Virus record (IMG/VR): IMGVR_UViG_3300046425_000059
Coordinates: 1-27,100 of that record
DNA length: 27,100 nucleotides
Direction: 5' to 3' (one strand)
Origin: a virus
Position 1 is the first letter of the stretch. Every line of letters begins with the position of its first letter. Position numbers and translations under genes: made by a program. Shown here piece by piece: positions 9,001 through 18,421 of this stretch. The notes beneath the pieces are model-generated. The model was not told the DNA's origin. It made no database searches and saw only the letters and a program-made list of their open reading frames with translations.

Positions 9001-12000
9001 TCAAGCTAAACCTGACGATGGATCTATGGTACTGGATTCTTGGGGTTGAAGCTCAATAATTTCTTTTGCTATCTTCCTTGCTGCATCCATGTGTTCAAGA
9101 TGTAGTTTATCTTTATAAGAAGCCCAAGCATTAAATAGTCCTTCTAAATCTTTATTTAGCCAAGGTTCATTCTTATAAATATCATAGGCAGCTTTTGCAT
9201 TTAAATTAATATCAAACAAGTCACCTCTGTTTTTTAGCCAAGGCCATTTAGCTTCACGCCATTTACCTAAATCTTTTGTCATACCTGTGTCTAACATATT
9301 TATTTGAAGAGGCCCATAGCTTTCGTCTGTATCATTTAAGTCAGGATGATTTCTAATACTGCGTGTTCCTGTCTCTGACATCGCAATAGCAATCATTGTT
9401 GTAAGTTCTTCTTCATCTTTAAAACCTGCGGAATATAAAGCAGTACCTAGTTCTGTTTGTCTTTGTTTTAAAGGTGTATTAGGTTCCCAAGTTCTATCAA
9501 ATTTTGATTCTGCTAATGGTTTTAATCCTGAAGGTACTGTTTTTATATTAATTTGTGGAAGCATACCAGCTTGTAAGTTACCAGCAATTAATAGTTCATC
9601 TTCTCTGTCAAGAATCATTGCTTGATCTTTGTCGTTGTTAACTTTATTTAATAGTCCTTTTCTAAATAAAGGATTTTCTATTTTGCCATGCCCTTCTATT
9701 TTCTGAGTAGATAATCTTTTGATAATTCTTTCTTTAAGTTTTTCTGGCATCTCATCTCCTGTATGAACTTTATATTGTTTAACCAAGAAATCAATAGGTT
9801 GTGTACCTGTTTTTTTAAGAATTATATTTAGATCGTGAGCATAAGGAATCCACGGTGCTTGTGCATCTAATGCGTTTATTTGTTCTAAGAAAGTATATTT
9901 TTCATATAAAGCTTTTTCTGTCATCTCTATTCTTAATGTATTTCTATCGTTTAATTTTCCTCTCCCTTCTCCAAGTTTTTCGACAATCTGAAAAGGTGTC
10001 TCTGCAAAGAATGTACCTCTCATTTCCATTAAAGTTATCTCATGTGGTTCTGGTGCTGCTGGATCAACACCTTGTCCGAAATATGTAAATAATTCTTCTT
10101 TTCTTTTGTTATTATAATTTTTTAAGATAGAAGAACCAAGGAGTTCTGAAGCCTCTAATTCATTGTCTAACCATCCTATATGTATGAGTGGTTTATATAT
10201 CCCTCTAAATTTCTGATTAAGTTCTGTCTTTGTTCTTTCCTTTGCTAGTCCTCTTGCATCTGCTTGAGCACTTACATTTTCTTGAAATGCAGCAGAGAAA
10301 GTAGGAATGTATTTATATTCTTTTCCACGTGTTGATAGTTGATTAGAACTGTATCCGTTCCAATGTAAATTAGATTGGAAAACAGGATCATTAGCTTGTT
10401 CAGATTTATCTATTAATAAGTCAATATCTTTATACATTTGATCTAATATTTCTGGTGAAAGATAGCCAGCATTATCTTTAATCGCCTTCTCTAATCCTGC
10501 TGTTAAGAAAGAACTGGTTGCAGTATATGGTTTAACACGTTGCCAAGCTTGAGGATCTTTTCTTAAGAGGTCTAGGTCGGGCATTAATATCTGATCTCCA
10601 TCTTTAATTGTTCCATCTCCAACTAATTTTTTATAGTACTCACTTAGAGTTTCCCAGTTGTAAACAGCTTCTTCTACATCACTAACAGCTAATTCATATT
10701 CTTCATTATCTGAATAAGAAGTGTCGGGTACTGTATATACAGAGTTGTCTAATCTTGTGATTGTAACTTGTTCTACTTCTCCATCTTTTAAATTTGGTTT
10801 ACCACCTTCAGTTCTCTGAACATCGGATTGTTTACCTAGTATCCGTTCATATTCTTTAATGTATGGATTGTTAGCATTTAGTTTATCTTTAGCCTCTACA
10901 TTCATCTTATTAAATTTGTCTTTAGTAACACCCCATAACTTTCTTATCTCAGCAAGTTTCTGGCGTTTATTAAGTTTGTCTTCTTTATCTGCCCATATAC
11001 GACTAGATTCAAGAACAGTTTCATCTAGTAGGGCTGCTATCCTGACTTGCTCATCACCAGTTACTTGATTCCTGCTTTCTATTCCTGCAACACCTAGCAG
11101 GTCATTTAGTGCAGCTTGATTTAATTCATTTTGTACAAGATCATTGTAGGCAGTATCAATAACATATTTCACTTCAGCTTCCTGAAGTCTAATTAAACCA
11201 TCTACTCTACTTGTTAAGTCATTAGCTTGATCTTTAGAAATAAGATTATATCTTTCAGCGTGTCTTACCTTTGCAAGTTTTAGTTGAGGTGAAACATTAA
11301 AGAGTCCAATATAATCCTCTAATTCTTGGCCTGCGGTATATTGATCTCCTTCTAATCCTTTAAGATGTAAGGATACTAAATCTTCTAGTACTTCTATTTT
11401 ATCTTTGCGAGTTTTGTAATCACCAGGTGCATTAAGAATCTCTTGTTTTCTGGTAGTTGCGTATTCTGTTAATCGTTTAGGGTTAAGGGAGAACTTAACA
11501 TTTCTAGGATTTTTTAAACCACCAACATTTATGACCCACGGTTGAATACCTTCTGTTTTCTCATCTGCATCTTTAAAACTTTCTAATTTGCTGTAGAAAA
11601 GATTTTGTTCACTGTTAACTGCTGCTAATTTATTTGTAAGTTCACGACTGTTTTTCGCCTGATAATATTTATTACCAAGTTCTGTTTCTAATTCTGCTAT
11701 AAAGAATGGGCCTAGTTTACCTTTGTCACTTATTAATAAAGATCTCTTTTCATTAGTAAGTGGCCCTGTTTCGGCTGCTTTTAATTCATCTATTATATAA
11801 TCTTTAACTGAATCAAATAAGGCAGGGTCTATATTTCCTTCCTTATTTATTGAATTTGCTATAACTAAATTAGTTAATGTCGTCTTAAAATTAGTCTCTA
11901 TATCTTCACGACCTTTGAAGCTCATTCCTGAGATAAATAAGGTATCAAAAGCTTCAGTAAGATCTGTTCCTTTTACATAGTTTTTCCTTTCAGTTAAAAA

Positions 12001-12855
12001 ATTACTTTTTATTTTATTGTTAATATCATAAATGAAAGCATCTTTATGAAATCCATCTTGTTGATCAGCATATTGTTTACTTACTGTCCTTTTTATATTT
12101 GCATTTTGATTGACCATCGATTGCCTTAAGTCAATTAAAACACTTGGAGTACCAACACCTGCATCGCTATAGTATTTAGTTAAGGCAATATCTAATGGAC
12201 TTGGAGTTCCATCTTCTGTATATGGTTTTAATATAATAGGTTTGTCATCTTCATCTCTTAAGTTGTTTATATAATCAGGTGCATTAGCTATTAACTGTAA
12301 TCCCTTTTGGTATTCTAAAGATCTTGCTAAATAATCTCCTGCTCTGGGGTCTAATGACTTAAGTAAGTTGTAATTATCCTCGGCTAATGTTATTTGTTGT
12401 GCTGATAATACCTTGCTATTTCTATCTCTATCTGCTTTCTCAAGAAGTTTATTGTAATCACCCATCAAGTTTCCATTTGTCTTAGAAAGCTTGACAGCAA
12501 CTTCTTCTGCTCTTTCTTTTGCTAATTTATTTTCTTGTTGTTCATAAGAAAGATAAGAAGTCGTAAAATTTTGAAGATTAGTATTTAAACTTTTAAGTGA
12601 TGTTGCAAGGTTATCTAGGTCAGGACTTGGCTTGGCAACAGTAGATCCTTGTGGAACTGCTGTTGGCCCTGCTGCTCTAGGTGCAGTAGGAGCGACAAAA
12701 GTACTAGCACCTGAAGCTTGAGGTTGAAGGCTTGGAATCCTTAGATCTAAACCTTGTCCAATAGGTAAGGAACTAGCTCCCATCGAAGGGCCACCACCTC
12801 TTTTCTTAGAAGTAGTTACGTCAGGAGAACCGAAAGAGAATTTTTTAGTAGCCAT
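9001..12855 (-). CDS. Internal virion protein (gp15-like) with C-terminal lysozyme/transglycosylase-like domain
   Basis: This 1284-residue protein takes the place of T7 gp15 (747 residues) between gp14-like and gp16-like genes. Residues 1-90 are low in complexity and rich in Ser, Gly, Pro and Ala; most of the rest looks helical and charged, with no domain I can name. Residues ~1135-1270 resemble a lysozyme-like transglycosylase: the candidate catalytic Glu is E1161 in AIAMSETG, followed by SYGPLQINM at 1179-1187, a typical substrate-cleft motif, and by a helical tail with AAYDIYKNE and NAWASYKD. Such a domain would open peptidoglycan locally during DNA ejection. In T7 this activity is at the N terminus of gp16, so the domain has a different carrier here. 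Its ATG overlaps the gp14-like stop by one base (TGATG), suggesting translational coupling. No SD sequence is visible. Confidence 0.82.
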   Translation of the reverse strand: MATKKFSFGSPDVTTSKKRGGGPSMGASSLPIGQGLDLRIPSLQPQASGASTFVAPTAPRAAGPTAVPQGSTVAKPSPDLDNLATSLKSLNTNLQNFTTSYLSYEQQENKLAKERAEEVAVKLSKTNGNLMGDYNKLLEKADRDRNSKVLSAQQITLAEDNYNLLKSLDPRAGDYLARSLEYQKGLQLIANAPDYINNLRDEDDKPIILKPYTEDGTPSPLDIALTKYYSDAGVGTPSVLIDLRQSMVNQNANIKRTVSKQYADQQDGFHKDAFIYDINNKIKSNFLTERKNYVKGTDLTEAFDTLFISGMSFKGREDIETNFKTTLTNLVIANSINKEGNIDPALFDSVKDYIIDELKAAETGPLTNEKRSLLISDKGKLGPFFIAELETELGNKYYQAKNSRELTNKLAAVNSEQNLFYSKLESFKDADEKTEGIQPWVINVGGLKNPRNVKFSLNPKRLTEYATTRKQEILNAPGDYKTRKDKIEVLEDLVSLHLKGLEGDQYTAGQELEDYIGLFNVSPQLKLAKVRHAERYNLISKDQANDLTSRVDGLIRLQEAEVKYVIDTAYNDLVQNELNQAALNDLLGVAGIESRNQVTGDEQVRIAALLDETVLESSRIWADKEDKLNKRQKLAEIRKLWGVTKDKFNKMNVEAKDKLNANNPYIKEYERILGKQSDVQRTEGGKPNLKDGEVEQVTITRLDNSVYTVPDTSYSDNEEYELAVSDVEEAVYNWETLSEYYKKLVGDGTIKDGDQILMPDLDLLRKDPQAWQRVKPYTATSSFLTAGLEKAIKDNAGYLSPEILDQMYKDIDLLIDKSEQANDPVFQSNLHWNGYSSNQLSTRGKEYKYIPTFSAAFQENVSAQADARGLAKERTKTELNQKFRGIYKPLIHIGWLDNELEASELLGSSILKNYNNKRKEELFTYFGQGVDPAAPEPHEITLMEMRGTFFAETPFQIVEKLGEGRGKLNDRNTLRIEMTEKALYEKYTFLEQINALDAQAPWIPYAHDLNIILKKTGTQPIDFLVKQYKVHTGDEMPEKLKERIIKRLSTQKIEGHGKIENPLFRKGLLNKVNNDKDQAMILDREDELLIAGNLQAGMLPQINIKTVPSGLKPLAESKFDRTWEPNTPLKQRQTELGTALYSAGFKDEEELTTMIAIAMSETGTRSIRNHPDLNDTDESYGPLQINMLDTGMTKDLGKWREAKWPWLKNRGDLFDINLNAKAAYDIYKNEPWLNKDLEGLFNAWASYKDKLHLEHMDAARKIAKEIIELQPQESSTIDPSSGLA

Positions 12856-13577
12856 CAGGGTTTTCTATACATATTGAACCAGGTTTTAGCACCACCAGTA
12901 TCTGTTCTTGTGTAACCAGCTTGACCAAGGCTTGCTTCTGCACTTAAGCCAGCACTTGCACCTTGTAAGCCAGCACTTAGATACCCAACTAAACCAATAC
13001 CACTAGCTTTCCCTCGCATCATTGGTTTTAACGGGTCAAGGTACATTCGTTCTAAGTATGGCTGTTGGCTAGTAATTCGTCCTGCTCTTTCTATCGCTGC
13101 ACCTCTCTTCTCTTGTGTCGCTGCTGCTCCTGAGAAGGCTAAGTTTCTATCTGTTGCCCAATCAAATGCTGCTTTCTGTCTTCGATAGTCAGCCAGCAAA
13201 CTACTTACACTATTACCTACACGACCAGAAGCCAGTACTTCTCCACGACCTTCCAGAAATTCTTTTTGTGCTGCTTGTTTTTGTTGTGCTGATGCTGCTG
13301 ACTCTTGCATCATTCCTAAATTTATCTGAGCAATTCTATTTTCAAAGTCTTCATTAGCTAGAGATGTAGTTTGTGCTATGAGATCTTCTTGTAAAACTTT
13401 CTGTTGTTGTTCTGCTGTCCTATTCGCTGTGGTTTGTAATACTTGTTGATCGTATTGCTGTTGTGCTGCTTGGTTCTCAAAATCTATCTGAGCATTTTGT
13501 GCTTGGACAGCAGCCCTTTGCTGCATGATCGACAGAGCAGCAGTAGCAATACCAAGACCAATAACGGGATCGCACAT
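12855..13577 (-). CDS. Internal virion protein (gp14-like)
   Basis: This 240-residue protein matches T7 gp14 (196 residues) by position, size and composition. It starts MCDPVIGLGIATAALSIMQQ, a short hydrophobic segment, followed by a long Gln/Ala-rich helical region (residues ~20-130) typical of gp14. A second small-residue hydrophobic stretch (GIGLVGYLSAGLQGASAG) lies near residues 193-210. T7 gp14 is ejected first and forms the outer-membrane part of the channel; the same role is inferred here. It is one of few genes in the window with a clear SD sequence (GAGG, 8 bases before the ATG). Confidence 0.88.
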   Translation of the reverse strand: MCDPVIGLGIATAALSIMQQRAAVQAQNAQIDFENQAAQQQYDQQVLQTTANRTAEQQQKVLQEDLIAQTTSLANEDFENRIAQINLGMMQESAASAQQKQAAQKEFLEGRGEVLASGRVGNSVSSLLADYRRQKAAFDWATDRNLAFSGAAATQEKRGAAIERAGRITSQQPYLERMYLDPLKPMMRGKASGIGLVGYLSAGLQGASAGLSAEASLGQAGYTRTDTGGAKTWFNMYRKP

Positions 13578-13579
13578 AA

Positions 13580-14077
13580 TTAAATCCTCACGAACTCATA
13601 GAACAAACGACCTTCTGGCCCATATTCTGAGTGCTTTTTGATGAATGTAAATCCCATCCACTGAAGCCATCTAACATGGATTTTGTTTCTAGCATCTACT
13701 ACGTTAAATAATACAGGATACTCCTGAATAATCTTGTCTAGTTCTATCTTAGATCGTCTTAAGAACGTACGCTTGTCACGTGCATCATCTAACATTGACT
13801 GACAACCCAACATCCATATACGACCAGATGTCTCTGATTCAGGTACAACACCCCACATACCCATTGGGTGTCCATGCCTGCTAACCATAGTCATGCAGGG
13901 GTTACTCTTAAAGAAACAGTAGAACAAACTAGCCACAGGTGTTAACCCTGACTGTGCTCTGATCTCAGCTATATCTTCATCTCTCATATTGTCGCCAATA
14001 ATTCTAATATCTTCTAATTCTGTACGTCTTTGATAGGCTACATCCTTTTCGCTCTCGTATGATAGAACCCTTCCCAT
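13580..14077 (-). CDS. gp13-like virion protein with acetyltransferase-like fold
   Basis: The protein is about 165 residues from the ATG at 14077; a TTG at 14098 would add 7 residues. Its C-terminal half aligns by eye with T7 gp13: the segment LFNVVDARNKIHVRWLQWMG matches the NxxHIRFLKxxG block of gp13, and VDARN..H..WL...GF is the pattern annotated as GNAT acetyltransferase-like in related phages. T7 gp13 is needed for virion assembly, and an enzymatic activity is unproven. The gene overlaps the end of tail tube B by about 40 bases. No SD sequence is visible at either start, so the true start is uncertain; ATG at residue 31 of this version (MRDEDIAEI) would be too short for the family. Confidence 0.8.
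   Translation of the reverse strand: MGRVLSYESEKDVAYQRRTELEDIRIIGDNMRDEDIAEIRAQSGLTPVASLFYCFFKSNPCMTMVSRHGHPMGMWGVVPESETSGRIWMLGCQSMLDDARDKRTFLRRSKIELDKIIQEYPVLFNVVDARNKIHVRWLQWMGFTFIKKHSEYGPEGRLFYEFVRI
13586..13589 (-). promoter_or_regulatory. Ribosome binding site of the gp14-like gene
   Basis: GAGG on the minus strand lies 8 bases before the ATG at 13577, inside the last codons of the gp13-like gene. It supports the chosen start and stands out because most neighbouring genes have no such motif. Confidence 0.6.
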
Positions 14078-16761
14078 TCGGCTGATTGGAATCGACAAGG
14101 TAGTGGACTCGTAGAACTTATTACTATCTTAGTATCTATATTGCTTGCCATCACAGGAACACGGAAAGATCCTGTAAGAACTGAAGGATCTCCTATGAGT
14201 GGAGGTGATTGCCCAACGACAATTCCGTTATATGGATAAGTGTTTGTGTCTCTACTAGCAGGGGTAACTTTCAACTCAAAAGCTGACGACTCATCAAACA
14301 AGACAGTCCATGTCCTCATCTGTAGTTTCGGCCCTGCTGCTATTGCAACACCACCACCAGGGGGTTCTTCTTTTATGTAAGGAGTGCTGAACTCATAGGT
14401 CATTTCATACCTTTCACCTATAAAGAAGCGTGGTGTTTTACCTGCATTGTCACCTGAACTTGGAACTGTCTTGAGATCTCCAAGGACTGTGATTGAGTTA
14501 GAGGTAGTTAGATCAGCGATAGGCTCAATAACTTGTCCATGTCTAAGGAGAGTATTACCTGACTCGTATCTTCCTACTACTACCATCTGTGATCCTGCTG
14601 CTATTGGGTAAGGAAGAGTGATAGTTGTTTGAACTCCTAATGCACCAGGGTTTACAAGTGCTGTTGATAATCCTGACACTGATTCTGTTGTCTTTCTATC
14701 TAGCAGGATTTCTATCTCTGTACCTGCATCTACATTCTCAGGTCTTATAACTAGATGTTCTAAGTAAACACCATCGCTATATTCAACAACTGCATATAGA
14801 TCACTATCAACAATACCTGCTCCTAGTATTTTCTTAGCACCAGCGTCTGCGTTTACTTCCCAGTAAGACCAAGCTGATTGAAGTTTAGTGTCGTCTTCAT
14901 AGAAGAACTTATATATATACATCCTTCCAGGTTGATCCTTACTAATTAGAATCAATGCCTCTTCTGATACTGAGGCAATAAAGCTACAGATATTACTTGG
15001 TAGGTAACGAGGAATACTTGCAGTTATATCTTCTGATAAAGGAACTGAACCACTGGAGTCAGGTAGGAAGAACTCTCTTACACCTGAGAAGCTATCTCCC
15101 TTTGGTATAGGGAAGTAAAGGTTACGACCAACAGCAACAGGGTCAACAGTGTCAGCCATGTCAAAGGTTGTCATCGCTGTGATTGATGCAGTCTTTGGTG
15201 TTAAAGAAGAACCGACATTGATACCTGCATCTAGCCTGAACTGTCCATGTCTACTGAATAGGAGAAGAGTGTTAGCGAATGAGACTGCTGAGACAAGGAA
15301 GTTAATAGAAGTACCACCAGTGCTTAGATCTACTGGGTCACTATCTACAACAGTTTGCACAGTCTCAGGCCAGAACCTTTCAAAGGCAGCAGCAGCGCTA
15401 AGGATGACGTTCTCATCTGCTAGTAGTACCAGCCTGTTTCTAAAGAGGTTGATGTTTTGTATGTAGCTATCGACAAAGGAAGGTTCAGGTGCTGTTGTTT
15501 CATTACCAGCTAATCGTTCACCCCATGTATGTTTCTTAAATTCAAACGATACAGTTCCATTGGCTGCCACATTTCTAACTAAGACATGAGGCATTGTTGT
15601 TGCATTGAACTTGTATTCAATACCAGGTGCAACAGTTTCTTTCCATGTTCCATCTCCGAATCCAGTACCTGCTACTGTGTTGAACTTGATGAAGTAATCA
15701 TCCAGTTGTGTTGCTTTACTTCCTTGCACTCTGACAATAAAGCCATGCTCTGCAATGGTTGGCAGGTCACTCATATCATCAACAACTTCTTTAATAGCCT
15801 TGGTATCTTCTCCAGTTCTATTGTCTTTACTACTTAAGGTGTAAGCACCTCCATCATCTTTAGTAATACGAATGATGTAGTCGGTGTTTATAACAGTAAA
15901 CCCTGAGATTGTATCAAGCAGGGTGGCTAACTCATTAGCAATCGTGACGTTAGATAGTGTTGGGTTATAAACGACAGTGCAATTACCAGAAGCAGTGCTG
16001 GCTGAAGCAACTGTGTATTGGAATTGATTGGCACTACCACCTGGTACTGTGATCGTGTACTTACCAGCTACTCCTGCGACACCAGCAGGGAATGACATCT
16101 TGACTTCATCTCCTGTTGATAAGCCATGACCATTAGCTGTGACTGTGACAGTTGTGCTGCTAGTGGTAAAGGATGCAGGTGTTTCCCTACCTCCTGCTGG
16201 CATTGTCTTAAATACTTTTGTTGTGCCGTTTAAGTTGACGCTGTACTCAGTGTCATAGTTAGCTGCCTTTATAAATACCATTGACTTTGTTCCCCATACA
16301 GGAGACAAAGCAGTGTCCATTATTACTTTCTTTTCTCTATTAACAATGAATGTAAAGTCAGCAATACTTGCAACTCTAATTCCCTCTGATGGAGAATTTG
16401 TATTGTCTAAGTAATCAAGGGTACTAACACCATCTGGTGTGCTTGGTGTGTATGTTGTTCCATCTAAATCACATACCTTGATGGCTGGCCCACTACTTGT
16501 CTCGTAAATAATAATCATATATTGAACTGCTCCATCCCTATCGACCATGTGAATGAAAGGTCGATTGGTTCCACCTGAGTTCAATGCTGTGCCAGTAAAC
16601 AACTGAGCAATATGTTTCATTGATGGACGTTTCTTTAATCCTTCAACTGGACTAGGCAAACAATTAATTACAGCTTCTGCCTGTGATGCCAGTCTTAATG
16701 CAGGCGGCTGTTGGCTAACCCCATTGATGAGGTTGGGAATAGCAGAACTAATTAAAGGCAT
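14038..16761 (-). CDS. Tail tubular protein B / nozzle (T7 gp12-like)
   Basis: This 907-residue protein (T7 gp12 is 794) begins MPLISSAIPNLINGVSQQPP followed by a VEGLKKRP segment, which matches the T7 gp12 start (ISQSIKNLKGGISQQP... EGLQKRP). It forms the nozzle of the short tail. Residues ~191-267 appear to be an inserted beta-rich module (TANGHGLSTGDEV, NQFQYTVASASTASGN) of a type seen in other phage tail proteins, which may account for much of the extra length. It starts directly after the tail tube A stop (AGGTAGATG), so translation is probably coupled. Confidence 0.93.
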   Translation of the reverse strand: MPLISSAIPNLINGVSQQPPALRLASQAEAVINCLPSPVEGLKKRPSMKHIAQLFTGTALNSGGTNRPFIHMVDRDGAVQYMIIIYETSSGPAIKVCDLDGTTYTPSTPDGVSTLDYLDNTNSPSEGIRVASIADFTFIVNREKKVIMDTALSPVWGTKSMVFIKAANYDTEYSVNLNGTTKVFKTMPAGGRETPASFTTSSTTVTVTANGHGLSTGDEVKMSFPAGVAGVAGKYTITVPGGSANQFQYTVASASTASGNCTVVYNPTLSNVTIANELATLLDTISGFTVINTDYIIRITKDDGGAYTLSSKDNRTGEDTKAIKEVVDDMSDLPTIAEHGFIVRVQGSKATQLDDYFIKFNTVAGTGFGDGTWKETVAPGIEYKFNATTMPHVLVRNVAANGTVSFEFKKHTWGERLAGNETTAPEPSFVDSYIQNINLFRNRLVLLADENVILSAAAAFERFWPETVQTVVDSDPVDLSTGGTSINFLVSAVSFANTLLLFSRHGQFRLDAGINVGSSLTPKTASITAMTTFDMADTVDPVAVGRNLYFPIPKGDSFSGVREFFLPDSSGSVPLSEDITASIPRYLPSNICSFIASVSEEALILISKDQPGRMYIYKFFYEDDTKLQSAWSYWEVNADAGAKKILGAGIVDSDLYAVVEYSDGVYLEHLVIRPENVDAGTEIEILLDRKTTESVSGLSTALVNPGALGVQTTITLPYPIAAGSQMVVVGRYESGNTLLRHGQVIEPIADLTTSNSITVLGDLKTVPSSGDNAGKTPRFFIGERYEMTYEFSTPYIKEEPPGGGVAIAAGPKLQMRTWTVLFDESSAFELKVTPASRDTNTYPYNGIVVGQSPPLIGDPSVLTGSFRVPVMASNIDTKIVISSTSPLPCRFQSAEWEGFYHTRAKRM

Positions 16762-17370
16762 CTACCTAAGAACAGTACGACTTGGTTGATAAGTTTGAAA
16801 TACTCCTGTGTGATTAGGATTACCTCTGATCATATTGTGATCTCCTGCATTATTCTCCTCCTCCATGAACAAAGCTTTAGCTTCTGCTTCTGCTGTAATG
16901 TTTATCTTACTTAGATCTGCACTACCTAGTATCTGTTCTTGTAGTGTGCGACCTGCCTTTGTCATTATGAATTGACGGGCATGTTCAGGTAGGTCAGTCC
17001 AACTAAGAATGTAAGTAACATCTGCTTTTAAATCTTCAGTAAAGATAGAAGTATTTTTTCTTCTGTCGTATAACTTCAATCCTCTTTGCACTACCTCATT
17101 GTCTGGGTATTCATAAGGATCAACCTTCACTCTGCTTATATCTGAACTCAATTCAATTTCATTAGTACCAGCAGTACGAGCAAGGGTTCTCTCATAGTCA
17201 GTATTAAATGACCACCCCTCTGATTGGATTGTTCTGCTTGTTTCTTTAAGAGTATCGTGTGCTTGCTTTGCAAGACCGAACTGACCAGCCAAGGAGTTAA
17301 CAGGTGCTTCACCCATCATCCTTAATACTTTGTTGACTGCTTCTAGTTCTGAAGTGAGGTTAAGACCCAT
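16762..17370 (-). CDS. Tail tubular protein A / adaptor (T7 gp11-like)
   Basis: At 202 residues it is close to T7 gp11 (196). The N-terminal ELEAVNKVLRMMGEAPVNSL matches [21 protein letters not shown] in T7, and SEGWSFNTD, PEHARQFIMTKAGR and the acidic C-terminal helix also fit. It forms the ring between portal and nozzle. The ATG follows the U-tract of the capsid terminator immediately, so there is no SD sequence and translation must start without one. Confidence 0.93.
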   Translation of the reverse strand: MGLNLTSELEAVNKVLRMMGEAPVNSLAGQFGLAKQAHDTLKETSRTIQSEGWSFNTDYERTLARTAGTNEIELSSDISRVKVDPYEYPDNEVVQRGLKLYDRRKNTSIFTEDLKADVTYILSWTDLPEHARQFIMTKAGRTLQEQILGSADLSKINITAEAEAKALFMEEENNAGDHNMIRGNPNHTGVFQTYQPSRTVLR

Positions 17371-17396
17371 AAGAAAAGAGGGGGCATATAGCCCCC
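17371..17396 (-). terminator. Intrinsic terminator after the major capsid gene (T-phi equivalent)
   Basis: On the minus strand, GGGGGC, a 5-base loop TATAT, and GCCCCC are followed by TCTTTTCTT: a 6-bp all-GC stem plus a pyrimidine tract. The stem is at 17380-17396 and the U-rich tract at 17371-17379. It lies in the 33-base gap between capsid and tail tube A, the same place as T7 T-phi. It would partly stop transcription and so raise capsid mRNA over tail mRNA. Confidence 0.9.
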
Positions 17397-17403
17397 ACGG
17401 TAG

Positions 17404-18369
17404 TTAGCTGGTTGCCCAGTAGATTTCGATAGCACAGTCTGGACGTAGAACTCCAGTACCATGAGCCATAGATCCGACCATGAATGTACCCTGCCATAGT
17501 GCATGTACATCTGATCCTGTCTGTTCCATCTTCAAGTCCATCAACTTAACTGTACCAACAGCTTGCTTGTTGAAGACAAGTCCAACGCTGTCTGTGTAGT
17601 TAGCGTGGTATGTGTTGTTCTCACCAGTTACAGCAGAACGGTTTGTAGTTGGCAAGTGGTTAGACTTAACGATGCTGATACCAGCTACCTTCAAGACTGT
17701 TCCATCTGCGTATGCTCCAGAACCACCCCAATCTCTGTTGAGTACGTCTGTTGTCTGAGCTAACTTGTAGTACTCAGTTGGGCCAAGAACGATGTATCTA
17801 TCATTCTCTGGGACGTTGTTGATATCAAACTGCTCGGCTGCTGACCACATTGCAGCAACTAAGTTTGCACCTGTGATGGCTGCTTTGTTTGCAGCAACAA
17901 TCTTGATACGAGTACCACCAGGTAAGTCAGTGTTAGCGTTAGTGCTGGTTCTTGCTGCTTGAGCAATAGTAGCTGCTACGTTCTTGTCAAATGTGTACGC
18001 TAATGCGTTACCCATCTCAACAGAATACTGGCTACGCACGTCATAATGGTTCTTAGCCTCATCAATGTCAGCAATGAATACTTGTGATACAAGCTTGTCA
18101 TCGATGTTGATAGTTACTTCAGCGTGCTTAATAGCATTACCTGTAAGCTGCGTACCAGGTGTATGATATGAAGTTGAAGAATTTCCAATTATTGGAAACT
18201 GACTGCTCTTCCCTGATGCTATAGTCCGTACGTTATGTAGAGACTCGAACACTGTTGCTTTACGGAACGAAGACAGAACCTCTCCCGAAAAAGTTTTAAG
18301 GAATAAAGCGTCATAGCTAGTACCCGTAGCATTTACGAGACCTAGCCTTGAGCTAGTAAAGTTAGCCAT
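17404..18369 (-). CDS. Major capsid protein (T7 gp10-like)
   Basis: This 321-residue protein (T7 gp10A is 344) starts MANFTSSRLG and contains KTFSGEVLSSFRKATVF and KHAEVTINIDDKLVSQVFI, segments matching the HK97-fold capsid proteins of T7-like phages. The C terminus (CAIEIYWATS) is followed by TAA, with no slippery heptamer, so there is no sign of the T7 10B frameshift product. It sits between a structured leader and a strong terminator, in line with high expression. No SD sequence precedes its ATG. Confidence 0.95.
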   Translation of the reverse strand: MANFTSSRLGLVNATGTSYDALFLKTFSGEVLSSFRKATVFESLHNVRTIASGKSSQFPIIGNSSTSYHTPGTQLTGNAIKHAEVTINIDDKLVSQVFIADIDEAKNHYDVRSQYSVEMGNALAYTFDKNVAATIAQAARTSTNANTDLPGGTRIKIVAANKAAITGANLVAAMWSAAEQFDINNVPENDRYIVLGPTEYYKLAQTTDVLNRDWGGSGAYADGTVLKVAGISIVKSNHLPTTNRSAVTGENNTYHANYTDSVGLVFNKQAVGTVKLMDLKMEQTGSDVHALWQGTFMVGSMAHGTGVLRPDCAIEIYWATS

Positions 18370-18392
18370 ACAATTTGTACGGTAGATAGAAA

Positions 18393-18402
18393 GGGTTTAC
18401 CC
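18393..18402 (-). promoter_or_regulatory. GGGTAAACCC inverted repeat upstream of the capsid gene
   Basis: A 10-base inverted repeat (GGGT, AA, ACCC on the minus strand) lies 24-33 bases before the capsid ATG. The promoter of cyanophage Syn5, as I remember it, also has a GGG..CCC core, so this may be a late phage promoter, but one site is not enough to define a consensus. It could equally be a small hairpin in the capsid leader. Confidence 0.3.
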
Positions 18403-18421
18403 ATAACTATCTCTTCCACTT

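Noticed and set aside
17390-17420. A T7-like -1 frameshift making a longer minor capsid protein
   Set aside because: No slippery heptamer is present before the capsid stop codon and the terminator hairpin follows within 10 bases.
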